Source: Clostridia bacterium (lineage in GTDB: Bacteria > Bacillota_A > Clostridia > UMGS1883). From it: 11,542 nucleotides of DNA. Both the position numbers and the translations under genes were made by a program. This document shows, piece after piece, positions 5,429 through 11,542 of the stretch. Numbering within the stretch: position 1 is the first letter of the stretch; each line of letters opens with the position of its first letter. The stretch covers positions 1 through 11,542 of the forward strand of contig JAFUJZ010000014.1 in assembly GCA_017467965.1 (NCBI GenBank), written 5' to 3'. The notes under the pieces are model-generated. The model was not told the origin of the DNA and searched no databases. It worked only from the letters and a program-made list of their open reading frames with translations.

Positions 5429-7084
5429 ATGGATAACTATAAGCGAATCAAAGCCGCAAAAGGCGAAGAAAAATGCGACCTCGTCATCAAAAATGCCCGC
5501 ATTTGTGACCTTTTTACCAAAAGCATAATCGAAAGTGATTTAGGTATTACAGACGGTGTTATCATTGGCTGGGGCAAATACGAGGGCGTAAATGAAATCG
5601 ATGCAGAAGGTTCTTATGTAATGCCCTCTTTTGTGGAAAGTCATGTGCATATTGAATCGAGCATGCTTGCGCCCTTTGATTATGCAAAGCTTTGTGCGAT
5701 AAAGGGTGTAACAGAGGTTGTCGCAGACCCTCACGAAATTGCGAACGTTGCAGGTGAAGAAGGGCTTAAGTTTATGCTTGAGTCCGCAAAAGGTTTGCCT
5801 GTAAACATACATTTTATGCTGCCGAGCTGTGTGCCTGCAACGCCCTTTGATTCATCGGGTGCGGTGATTGATTCAAACGTGCTTCACGCTCTTTTGGAAA
5901 AGTATGATTTTTACGGCTTGGGCGAAATGATGAACTATCCGGGACTTTTGGCTTGCGTTCCCGATGTTGTGGAAAAATTAAACACAGACAAAATAATTGA
6001 CGGTCATGCTCCGCTTCTTACCGGTGGCGATCTTAACGCTTATATTGCATCGGGTATTAAGACCGACCATGAGTGTTCAAACGTAGACGAAGCACTGGAA
6101 AAAATAAGCCGTGGTATGTATGTGCTTATGCGTGAGGGTACACAGTCAAGAAATATCAAAGACCTTGCAGGTGCAGTTAACCCCAATACATTAAGAAGAT
6201 TTTTGTTCTGTACCGATGACCGTTACCTTGGTGATGTGATTGAACACGGCTCAATATCAAACTGCATAAAGGTTGCAGTTGAAATGGGTATTGACCCTCT
6301 TGACGCATTAGTTGTTGCGTGCCTTAACCCAACAGAATGCTACAATTTAGGCAAACGCGGTGCGATTGCTCCGTCGTATAAGGCAGATATTGTTATAAGC
6401 CGTGACTTGAACGCAACCTTTATTACACACGTGTTCAAAGACGGTGTGCTTATTGCAAAGGACGGCAAGGCACTTTTTGAAGGCAAAAATGCTCCCGATG
6501 AAAATGTGCGTAACAGTGTACATATTAATCCTGTATGTGCCAAGGATTTTGAAATCGAATTCAAAAAGGGCATGGACGTTATCGAAGTTTTGCCTCATTC
6601 TCTTCTCACAAACGGCACAAAGGCATACTCAGAAGAGGGCTTAAATATGTGTGCTGTAGTAGAAAGACACAAAATGACAGGTAATATAGGCAAGTGTTTT
6701 CTTAAGGATTTCGGCTTAAAGGGAGGTGCTATTGCACAGAGCATAGGTCATGACTCACACAATATAACTGTTGTAGGTTCTGACACAAAATCCATGGCGG
6801 AGGCTGTAAATGCACTGGGCAAAACCGGCGGTATGAGCGTTGTTAAAAACGGAAAGCTTGTAGCTTTTATGCCGCTTGAAATTGCAGGTATTATGAGCGA
6901 TAAGAGTGCAGAGGAAACCCTCAAAATGCACGAAAAAATCCTCGAAGCAGTAAAGGAAATTTCCTTTAACGATAACATTGACCCGTTTATGATGTTATCC
7001 TTCCTTTCGCTTTTGGTTATACCCAATGTTAAGATAAGCGACAAGGGGCTTTTTGACGTAAATAAGTTCGATTTTATCAGATAA
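5429..7084 (+). CDS. ade: Adenine deaminase
   Basis: Ade converts adenine to hypoxanthine and ammonia for purine salvage. I start it at the ATG at 5429 (551 residues), which has an ideal AAGGAG at 5416-5421, seven bases upstream. An in-frame ATG at 5390 would overlap mtnN by 38 bases and add 13 residues with no family resemblance. The amidohydrolase metal site shows as SFVESHVHIESSML (67-80, His72 and His74) and VADPHEIANVAG (98-109, His102). Further motifs are GEMMNYPG (165-172), DGHAP (191-195), KTDHE (211-215) and FCTDDR (260-265). The C-terminal domain typical of bacterial Ade has GGAIAQSIGHDSHNI (432-446) and PFMMLSFLSLLVIPNVKISDKGLFDV (519-544, shown here as its key run). Lying directly after mtnN, it probably recycles adenine released by that enzyme. 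An intrinsic terminator follows. Confidence 0.96.
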   Translation: MDNYKRIKAAKGEEKCDLVIKNARICDLFTKSIIESDLGITDGVIIGWGKYEGVNEIDAEGSYVMPSFVESHVHIESSMLAPFDYAKLCAIKGVTEVVADPHEIANVAGEEGLKFMLESAKGLPVNIHFMLPSCVPATPFDSSGAVIDSNVLHALLEKYDFYGLGEMMNYPGLLACVPDVVEKLNTDKIIDGHAPLLTGGDLNAYIASGIKTDHECSNVDEALEKISRGMYVLMREGTQSRNIKDLAGAVNPNTLRRFLFCTDDRYLGDVIEHGSISNCIKVAVEMGIDPLDALVVACLNPTECYNLGKRGAIAPSYKADIVISRDLNATFITHVFKDGVLIAKDGKALFEGKNAPDENVRNSVHINPVCAKDFEIEFKKGMDVIEVLPHSLLTNGTKAYSEEGLNMCAVVERHKMTGNIGKCFLKDFGLKGGAIAQSIGHDSHNITVVGSDTKSMAEAVNALGKTGGMSVVKNGKLVAFMPLEIAGIMSDKSAEETLKMHEKILEAVKEISFNDNIDPFMMLSFLSLLVIPNVKISDKGLFDVNKFDFIR

Positions 7085-7090
7085 AATCAG

Positions 7091-7131
7091 GGCGTAAATT
7101 CAAGTGAAAAACTTGAATTTACGCCTTTTTT
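7091..7131 (+). terminator. Intrinsic terminator after ade
   Basis: GGCGTAAATTCAAGT (7091-7105) pairs perfectly over 15 bp with ACTTGAATTTACGCC (7111-7125) around a GAAAA loop, followed by TTTTTT (7126-7131). It begins six bases after the ade stop and closes the luxS-mtnN-ade unit. There is no A-tract of note on the left, so it should work mainly on the plus strand. Confidence 0.95.
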
Positions 7132-7135
7132 GTAA

Positions 7136-7164
7136 TTGACTTTAATAAGGAAAGGTGCTAACAT
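7136..7164 (+). promoter_or_regulatory. Promoter of the ABC exporter operon
   Basis: TTGACT (7136-7141) is a near-consensus -35. After 17 bases comes TAACAT (7159-7164) as -10, extended by TG at 7156-7157. Transcription should start near 7171. GAAAGAAGG (7172-7180) then serves as ribosome-binding site for the ATG at 7189. The -35 begins only four bases after the T-run of the preceding terminator, so the exporter is a separate transcription unit. No clear palindromic operator is visible, and no regulator gene is adjacent. Confidence 0.75.
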
Positions 7165-7188
7165 ACCAATTGAAAGAAGGTCGGTTAT

Positions 7189-8934
7189 ATGAAGACAGGA
7201 AAATGGCTTTTTAAATATATAAAACCGTATGTTTTTGGCATGGCGTTTGCTTTTCTTTTGACGATTTCAAACACTGTTCTCAGTAACATACGCCCCCTTA
7301 TACAAGGCAAGATTGTGGACGAGGTTTTTGAGGGGAGAAATATTGACTTGTTAGGTCAGCTTGTGCTGGCACTTTTGTTGTCTATCCTCATAAAAGATGT
7401 GTTCAGAATTATTGACCATTACATATTGGAGGGAACAAGCCAGAAGGTTATCAAAAACATGAGGCTTGAACTTTATAATTCGCTCCAAAAACAGGATTTT
7501 AAGTTTTTTGATTCAAACCGTACAGGCGATATCATGAACCGTCTTACAGGTGATATCGATTCTATACGTCATTTTGTGGCATGGGTTATGAACGGAATGA
7601 TTGAAAACCTGTTTTTGTTCGTAACGGCACTGGTTATTTTAGGCTCAATAAATCCTGTGCTGACGCTTGTTCTGGTAATGATAACACCTCTTATAGGCAC
7701 AACAGGCTTCTTCTTCTCAAGAAAGGTAGGACCTGCGTTCCGAAATGCCCGTGCATGTCTCAGTCAGCTTAATACTGTTGCACAGGAAAATATTTCGGGC
7801 AACCGTGTTGTAAAGGCAATGGTAAGAGAGGAGTTTGAGCTTAGTAAGTTTGACGATGCAAACAATGCCTATAAGGATGCAAACATAAAATCAAACCGTA
7901 TTGCACAAAAGTATTTGCCACTACTCAATTTTATGGCAAACACACTTAATGTGTTGGTGCTTGTTGTAGGCGGCTGGATGGTTATAGAAAACAAAATGAG
8001 TATAGGCGATTACGTAACCTTCAATTCTATGAGCTGGGCACTTAATGCGCCTATGCGTTCTTTAGGCTGGCTTATCAACGATACAAGCAATATGCTTGCC
8101 TCCGCTGAAAAGGTTAAGGAATTTTACCTTGCAAAGCCTGCAATCTATGGAAACAAGGATGATAAAAACCGTGATGAAAGACTTGAGGGTAATGTTACCT
8201 TTAAAAATGTTTCGTTTTCCTTTGACGGTAATCTCCCTGCAATAAACAACATCTCCTTTGAAGCCAAAAGAGGGCAGACGATAGCAATCATAGGCGAAAC
8301 CGGTTCGGGTAAATCTACTGTTGCAAATCTGATGTTTCGTTTTTATGATGTCACAGAGGGCGAGGTGCTCTTGGACGGAGTAAATGTAAAGGACATGAGC
8401 CTAAAGCACGTAAGAAAGAGCATGGCAATGGCAATGCAGGATATTTTCCTTTTCTCGGACACTATCGAAGGTAACATTGCATACGGAAACCCCGATGCAA
8501 CATTTGAAGAGGTTAAGGAAGCGGCAATCAAGGCTGATGCTCATAACTTTATTAAAAGAATGCCAGACGGCTACGATACAATCGTAGGTGAGCGCGGCGT
8601 AGGTCTTTCAGGTGGTCAGAAACAGAGGATTTCTTTAGCAAGAGCGCTTCTTAAAAACCCGTCGATACTTATTCTTGACGACACAACAAGTGCTGTTGAC
8701 ATGGAAACCGAAAAATACATACAGGAAATGCTCAACAGAGAATCCGGAAGCAGAACAATGTTTATTATTGCTCACCGTATAAGCTCTGTTAAAAATGCAG
8801 ACCTCATCCTCGTTATGGAAAAGGGCAGTATTATTGAACGGGGTACACATAGTGAGCTTATTCGTCTGGGAGGAAAATACAAAGAGGTTTACGACACCCA
8901 GACAGGTAGCTTTAACACAAGGGAGGGAGAATAA
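7189..8934 (+). CDS. ABC exporter half, fused permease-ATPase with altered Walker B (degenerate-site subunit)
   Basis: This 581-residue protein is a full half-transporter. It has about six membrane segments in residues 12-300 (for example 16-32, 56-72, 138-155, 158-176, 247-265) and a nucleotide-binding domain from about 332. Walker A is GETGSGKST (369-377), the Q-loop Gln417 lies in AMQDIFLFS, and the signature LSGGQ (473-477) is canonical. Walker B is ILILDD (493-498), so the usual catalytic glutamate is an aspartate, Asp498. The H-loop His529 in IAHRISS is intact. An Asp at this position is known from the degenerate-site half of heterodimeric exporters such as TM287/288, BmrCD and LmrCD. 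The stop overlaps the next gene's ATG by one base (TAATG), so the two halves are surely made together. The substrate cannot be read from sequence; drugs or lipids/peptides are family possibilities. An isolated LmrA-like homodimer is less likely. Confidence 0.93.
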   Translation: MKTGKWLFKYIKPYVFGMAFAFLLTISNTVLSNIRPLIQGKIVDEVFEGRNIDLLGQLVLALLLSILIKDVFRIIDHYILEGTSQKVIKNMRLELYNSLQKQDFKFFDSNRTGDIMNRLTGDIDSIRHFVAWVMNGMIENLFLFVTALVILGSINPVLTLVLVMITPLIGTTGFFFSRKVGPAFRNARACLSQLNTVAQENISGNRVVKAMVREEFELSKFDDANNAYKDANIKSNRIAQKYLPLLNFMANTLNVLVLVVGGWMVIENKMSIGDYVTFNSMSWALNAPMRSLGWLINDTSNMLASAEKVKEFYLAKPAIYGNKDDKNRDERLEGNVTFKNVSFSFDGNLPAINNISFEAKRGQTIAIIGETGSGKSTVANLMFRFYDVTEGEVLLDGVNVKDMSLKHVRKSMAMAMQDIFLFSDTIEGNIAYGNPDATFEEVKEAAIKADAHNFIKRMPDGYDTIVGERGVGLSGGQKQRISLARALLKNPSILILDDTTSAVDMETEKYIQEMLNRESGSRTMFIIAHRISSVKNADLILVMEKGSIIERGTHSELIRLGGKYKEVYDTQTGSFNTREGE

Positions 8935-10709
8935 TGGCACGTAACAAATTTGACGTTGATGAAAAACTGGAAAGTCAGTTTAAATTTGAGTACATAGTGC
9001 GACTTGCAAAATATCTCATCCCGGTTAAAGGCTTGATGATTGTAACGCTATTATTTGTGGTTTTGACAAGTATTCTCAACATGCTCTCACCGATGATAAC
9101 AAGGCATGCAATGGACGTAAGCCTGCCTCGCGGGGATTTTAAGACGATTATAATGCTGGGCGTGGGGCTTCTTAGTATTTATGTTTTCAATGGGATAATC
9201 GAAAGATTCAGACTTAAGGCCATGAATATTGCAGGTCAGAGCCTTGTTGCTTCTTTAAGACGCGACGTTTTCAAAAAACTACAAGAATTACCTTTTGACT
9301 TTTTTGACTCACGTCCTCACGGAAAAATATTGGTCAGAGTTATAAACTATGTCAACTCTATCTCCAATCTTATGACAGGCGGTCTTATAAACCTTATTAC
9401 AGATACCTTTACTGTTGTTGTAACGTTTGTTATGATGCTTCTGCTAAGCGTAAAGCTGTCACTTATCATGCTTGTGGGCGTTGTAGTTTTCTCGGCTGTT
9501 ATTTTCCTCATGAAAAACAAGCAGAGAAGAGTGTGGCAAAACTACAGTGCAAAGCAGAGTAATCTTAACGCATATATTCATGAGAGTATTTCGGGTATTA
9601 AGGTGACGCAGTCATTTAACCGCGAAACAAAAAACAAAGAAATCTTTGAGACTCAGTGCGAAAACGTACGCACAAGCTTTATGAAGGCGAAGATTATTGA
9701 CATATGCAACTGGCCTATGGTCGAAACTATCTCCACCTTGACAACCTGTATGGTGTTTTTGGTGGGCGGCTATGACCTTGTAAACAATAACTCAGTAACA
9801 GCAGGTACGCTTATTGCGTTTGTCGGCTATGTATCGCTTTTCTGGACGCCTATATTAAATATTTGTAACTACTACAATCAGCTTGTTAATACGGCGGCAT
9901 ATCTGGAGCGTATTTATGAGGTTTTGGATACACCCGTACTTGTAAAGAATTTGCCCGGTGCTGTAGATATGCCGCATATTTCCGGTGATGTAGCATTTAA
10001 TCATGTGGACTTTTCCTATGAAGAGGGCGTAAAGATACTTGATGATATGTCCTTTAGCGTAAAGAGTGGCGAAACAACAGCGATTGTAGGTCCCACGGGT
10101 GCAGGAAAGACAACAATCATCAATCTTTTAACAAGATTTTATGACATACAAAAGGGCGAAATCTTAATCGACGGTGAGGATATAAGAAAATACACGCTTT
10201 CATCGCTGCGTGAAAACGTGGGCGTAATGCTCCAGGACACATTTATTTTCTCGGGCAGTGTGTACGACAATATACGTTACGGAAAGCTTGATGCTACTGA
10301 TAACGAGATAAGACGTGCCGCAAAAGCTGTTTGTGCAGACGACTTTATTATGGAGCTTGAAAACGGCTACGATACAGAGGTTAACGAGCGAGGAAGCCGT
10401 CTTAGTACAGGACAAAGGCAGCTTATAAGCTTTGCAAGAGTGCTTTTAAGTGACCCTAAGATACTTATACTTGACGAAGCAACATCAAGTATTGACACAA
10501 AGACAGAAAAAGCCCTCCAGGAAGGCATCAACCGCCTTTTAGAGGGAAGAACAGGCTTTGTTATTGCACACCGCCTCTCCACAATACGAAATGCAGACCG
10601 TATTATGTATATTGACAAAGGTCAGATTAAAGAATGCGGAACACATGAAGAGCTCATGGAAAAGAAGGGGCTTTATTACAAGCTTTATACAAGTCAATAT
10701 ATGGAATAA
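8934..10709 (+). CDS. ABC exporter half, fused permease-ATPase with catalytic Walker B (partner subunit)
   Basis: This is the 591-residue partner of the previous gene. A polar N-terminal lead of about 30 residues precedes roughly six membrane segments (about 33-52, 72-90, 152-172, 174-193, 265-282, 290-308). The ATPase domain starts near 350. Walker A is GPTGAGKTT (386-394), the Q-loop Gln434 lies in MLQDTFIFS, and Walker B is ILILDE (510-515) with the catalytic Glu515. The H-loop His546 lies in IAHRLST. Its signature is LSTGQ (490-494) instead of LSGGQ. In a head-to-tail dimer this altered signature faces the Walker A/B of the first subunit, which itself lacks the glutamate. All deviations thus fall in one of the two ATP sites, as expected of a heterodimeric exporter. 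GAGGGAG at 8922-8928, five bases before the ATG, is the ribosome-binding site. A terminator follows at once. Confidence 0.93.
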   Translation: MARNKFDVDEKLESQFKFEYIVRLAKYLIPVKGLMIVTLLFVVLTSILNMLSPMITRHAMDVSLPRGDFKTIIMLGVGLLSIYVFNGIIERFRLKAMNIAGQSLVASLRRDVFKKLQELPFDFFDSRPHGKILVRVINYVNSISNLMTGGLINLITDTFTVVVTFVMMLLLSVKLSLIMLVGVVVFSAVIFLMKNKQRRVWQNYSAKQSNLNAYIHESISGIKVTQSFNRETKNKEIFETQCENVRTSFMKAKIIDICNWPMVETISTLTTCMVFLVGGYDLVNNNSVTAGTLIAFVGYVSLFWTPILNICNYYNQLVNTAAYLERIYEVLDTPVLVKNLPGAVDMPHISGDVAFNHVDFSYEEGVKILDDMSFSVKSGETTAIVGPTGAGKTTIINLLTRFYDIQKGEILIDGEDIRKYTLSSLRENVGVMLQDTFIFSGSVYDNIRYGKLDATDNEIRRAAKAVCADDFIMELENGYDTEVNERGSRLSTGQRQLISFARVLLSDPKILILDEATSSIDTKTEKALQEGINRLLEGRTGFVIAHRLSTIRNADRIMYIDKGQIKECGTHEELMEKKGLYYKLYTSQYME

Positions 10710-10712
10710 AGG

Positions 10713-10740
10713 AAAAAGGCAACCATTTGGTTGCCTTTTT
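10713..10740. terminator. Bidirectional intrinsic terminator between convergent operons
   Basis: AAAAAGGCAACC (10713-10724) pairs over 12 bp with GGTTGCCTTTTT (10729-10740) around an ATTT loop. The stem ends in a T-run on the plus strand and, because the left arm begins with five A, also on the minus strand. It lies three bases after the exporter stop and 12 bases beyond the minus-strand gene ending at 10753, so it can stop transcription from both sides. Confidence 0.9.
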
Positions 10741-10752
10741 CTTTTGGTAATT

Positions 10753-11352
10753 TTAAGCTGTTCTGTTACAGGTGTTATAACAAAACAGGATTTTTGTTAA
10801 GTCATATATGGGACGCTTTATGTTGAGCGGATGTACAAATCCCAAAGAATAGATAAAAGATATTACATCCTTGGTTTCTTTAGGATTCCATACGCGGTTT
10901 GAGGTAATATCGCCGTATTCACAGTGTTCGGAATCGGCAATATAGCGAAGGTGTTTGTTGATTTCTGAAATAACTGTATTATTATCGGGATTTTTTAGTG
11001 ATATGATTACGATATTGCAGTGTTTATCGGTGTCTTTTATAGTGTTTATCAGTTCGCGATATGTATTGTCAAATTTTGCAGGGTTTTCTGAAAACAGGTT
11101 TATATCGCATTCACCTATGTGTAAAAGTATGCTTTCGGGATGAATTGGAGATATACAGCTAGTGTAAACACTTTCAGCGTCTGTTAGGGAAAGATTTTCA
11201 ATACTTCTGTTGTAAAGATTGCTGTTTAATCCGAATGCTTGTTTTAATTCACATAAGGGGATTGCTTTGTCGGCGGTACCGCCAAAGATGACAATACCCT
11301 TTGGTTCTGCTATTTTGTTAAGTTCAGCGTATTGTGCAATTTCATTGTACAT
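10753..11352 (-). CDS. SGNH/GDSL-hydrolase-like protein with replaced catalytic residues
   Basis: This is a 199-residue soluble protein with no signal peptide or membrane segment. I do not recognise it as a named protein, but its layout resembles the SGNH hydrolase fold. GIVIFGGTADK (19-29) sits where the GDS block I would be, and NRSIENLSLTDA (48-59) resembles block II. SILLHIGECDINLF (74-87) resembles the VLLLGTND block III, and ends in a typical 'p..fd..yreLi..ik' helix. GFVHPLN (171-177) resembles the final DxxHPN block. The usual Ser is Thr26, the block III Asn is Cys82, and the Asp three before His174 is Gly171. If the alignment is right it is unlikely to be an ordinary esterase and may be a binding protein or pseudoenzyme. 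AAGGAGG (11360-11366), seven bases before the ATG, supports the start. It follows an upstream membrane gene by 18 bases. Confidence 0.75.
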   Translation of the reverse strand: MYNEIAQYAELNKIAEPKGIVIFGGTADKAIPLCELKQAFGLNSNLYNRSIENLSLTDAESVYTSCISPIHPESILLHIGECDINLFSENPAKFDNTYRELINTIKDTDKHCNIVIISLKNPDNNTVISEINKHLRYIADSEHCEYGDITSNRVWNPKETKDVISFIYSLGFVHPLNIKRPIYDLTKILFCYNTCNRTA

Positions 11353-11370
11353 ATGAATTCCTCCTTTTTA

Positions 11371-11541
11371 TCAGCCGAGCTTTTTGTCTAATCTGACGTT
11401 TCTGAAATATACAATAACATTTATCAGTACTATGGCTAGATTAATAAGGTACACGACAAAAACGTAGTTAATCTGATGTGTAACAATTTTTGCAGCGATA
11501 CCCGCCACATAGCCTGTTATAATGAGCACGATAAAGGGAAG
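11371..11541 (-). CDS. C-terminal end of an unrecognised membrane protein (cut by right edge)
   Basis: On the minus strand a frame is open from the window edge to the TGA at 11373-11371, giving 56 residues with no start inside the window. Two hydrophobic segments are visible, FIVLIITGYVAGIAAKIV and then VFVVYLINLAIVLINVIVYF. A basic tail follows, RNVRLDKKLG. This looks like the last transmembrane hairpin of a multi-pass or small membrane protein. The stop lies 18 bases before the SGNH-like gene and just before that gene's ribosome-binding site, so the two are probably one operon. Too little is present to name a family. Confidence 0.65.
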   Translation of the reverse strand, partial: LPFIVLIITGYVAGIAAKIVTHQINYVFVVYLINLAIVLINVIVYFRNVRLDKKLG

Positions 11542-11542
11542 A

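Noticed and set aside
10558..10800. An 80-codon plus-strand frame running across the end of the second ABC gene and the terminator
   Set aside because: It is out of frame within a well-supported ABC ATPase domain and passes through the intrinsic terminator hairpin.
10955..11143. A 62-codon plus-strand frame opposite the SGNH-like gene
   Set aside because: The minus-strand gene has a strong ribosome-binding site and recognisable fold motifs; this frame has neither.

Overview
This is about 11.5 kb of low-to-medium GC DNA, very probably from a Firmicute of class Clostridia (gut Oscillospiraceae/Lachnospiraceae-like). Protein family variants, Shine-Dalgarno sites, A/T-rich spacers and tight co-directional gene packing all point that way. 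I cannot name a genus from sequence alone. Most of the window is metabolic housekeeping. No phage, IS transposase, CRISPR array, tRNA or rRNA gene is visible.

Layout, left to right. (1) 2-289 (+) is the C-terminal end of an unrecognised membrane protein cut by the window edge. (2) 307-4047 (+) holds a cysteine desulfurase, thiI (tRNA 4-thiouridine synthesis) and cinA (nicotinamide-nucleotide repair/salvage). The desulfurase is the natural sulfur donor for ThiI. (3) 4277-7084 (+) is a tight luxS-mtnN-ade cassette. MtnN splits S-adenosylhomocysteine into adenine and S-ribosylhomocysteine, LuxS turns the latter into homocysteine and the AI-2 precursor, and Ade deaminates the adenine to hypoxanthine. 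It ends in a strong intrinsic terminator at 7091-7131. (4) 7189-10709 (+) has its own promoter and encodes the two halves of an asymmetric ABC exporter. It ends in a bidirectional terminator at 10713-10740. (5) 10753-11541 (-) is a convergent operon: the tail of a second membrane protein, cut by the right edge, and then a small protein that looks like an SGNH/GDSL hydrolase with its catalytic residues replaced.

The least ordinary part is in the gaps. The spacers before thiI (1420-1591) and before luxS (4048-4276) are diverged copies of one repeat. They share a 49-nt block, an 18-nt block and a tail that ends in an extended -10 promoter plus ribosome-binding site. The luxS copy also carries a 75-nt GC-rich insertion with a 9-bp perfect hairpin. 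The repeat may be a small mobile element that carries a promoter, or a shared regulatory region for two sulfur-related transcription units. Apart from the repeat and the SGNH-like protein, I see no clear candidate for a new system.
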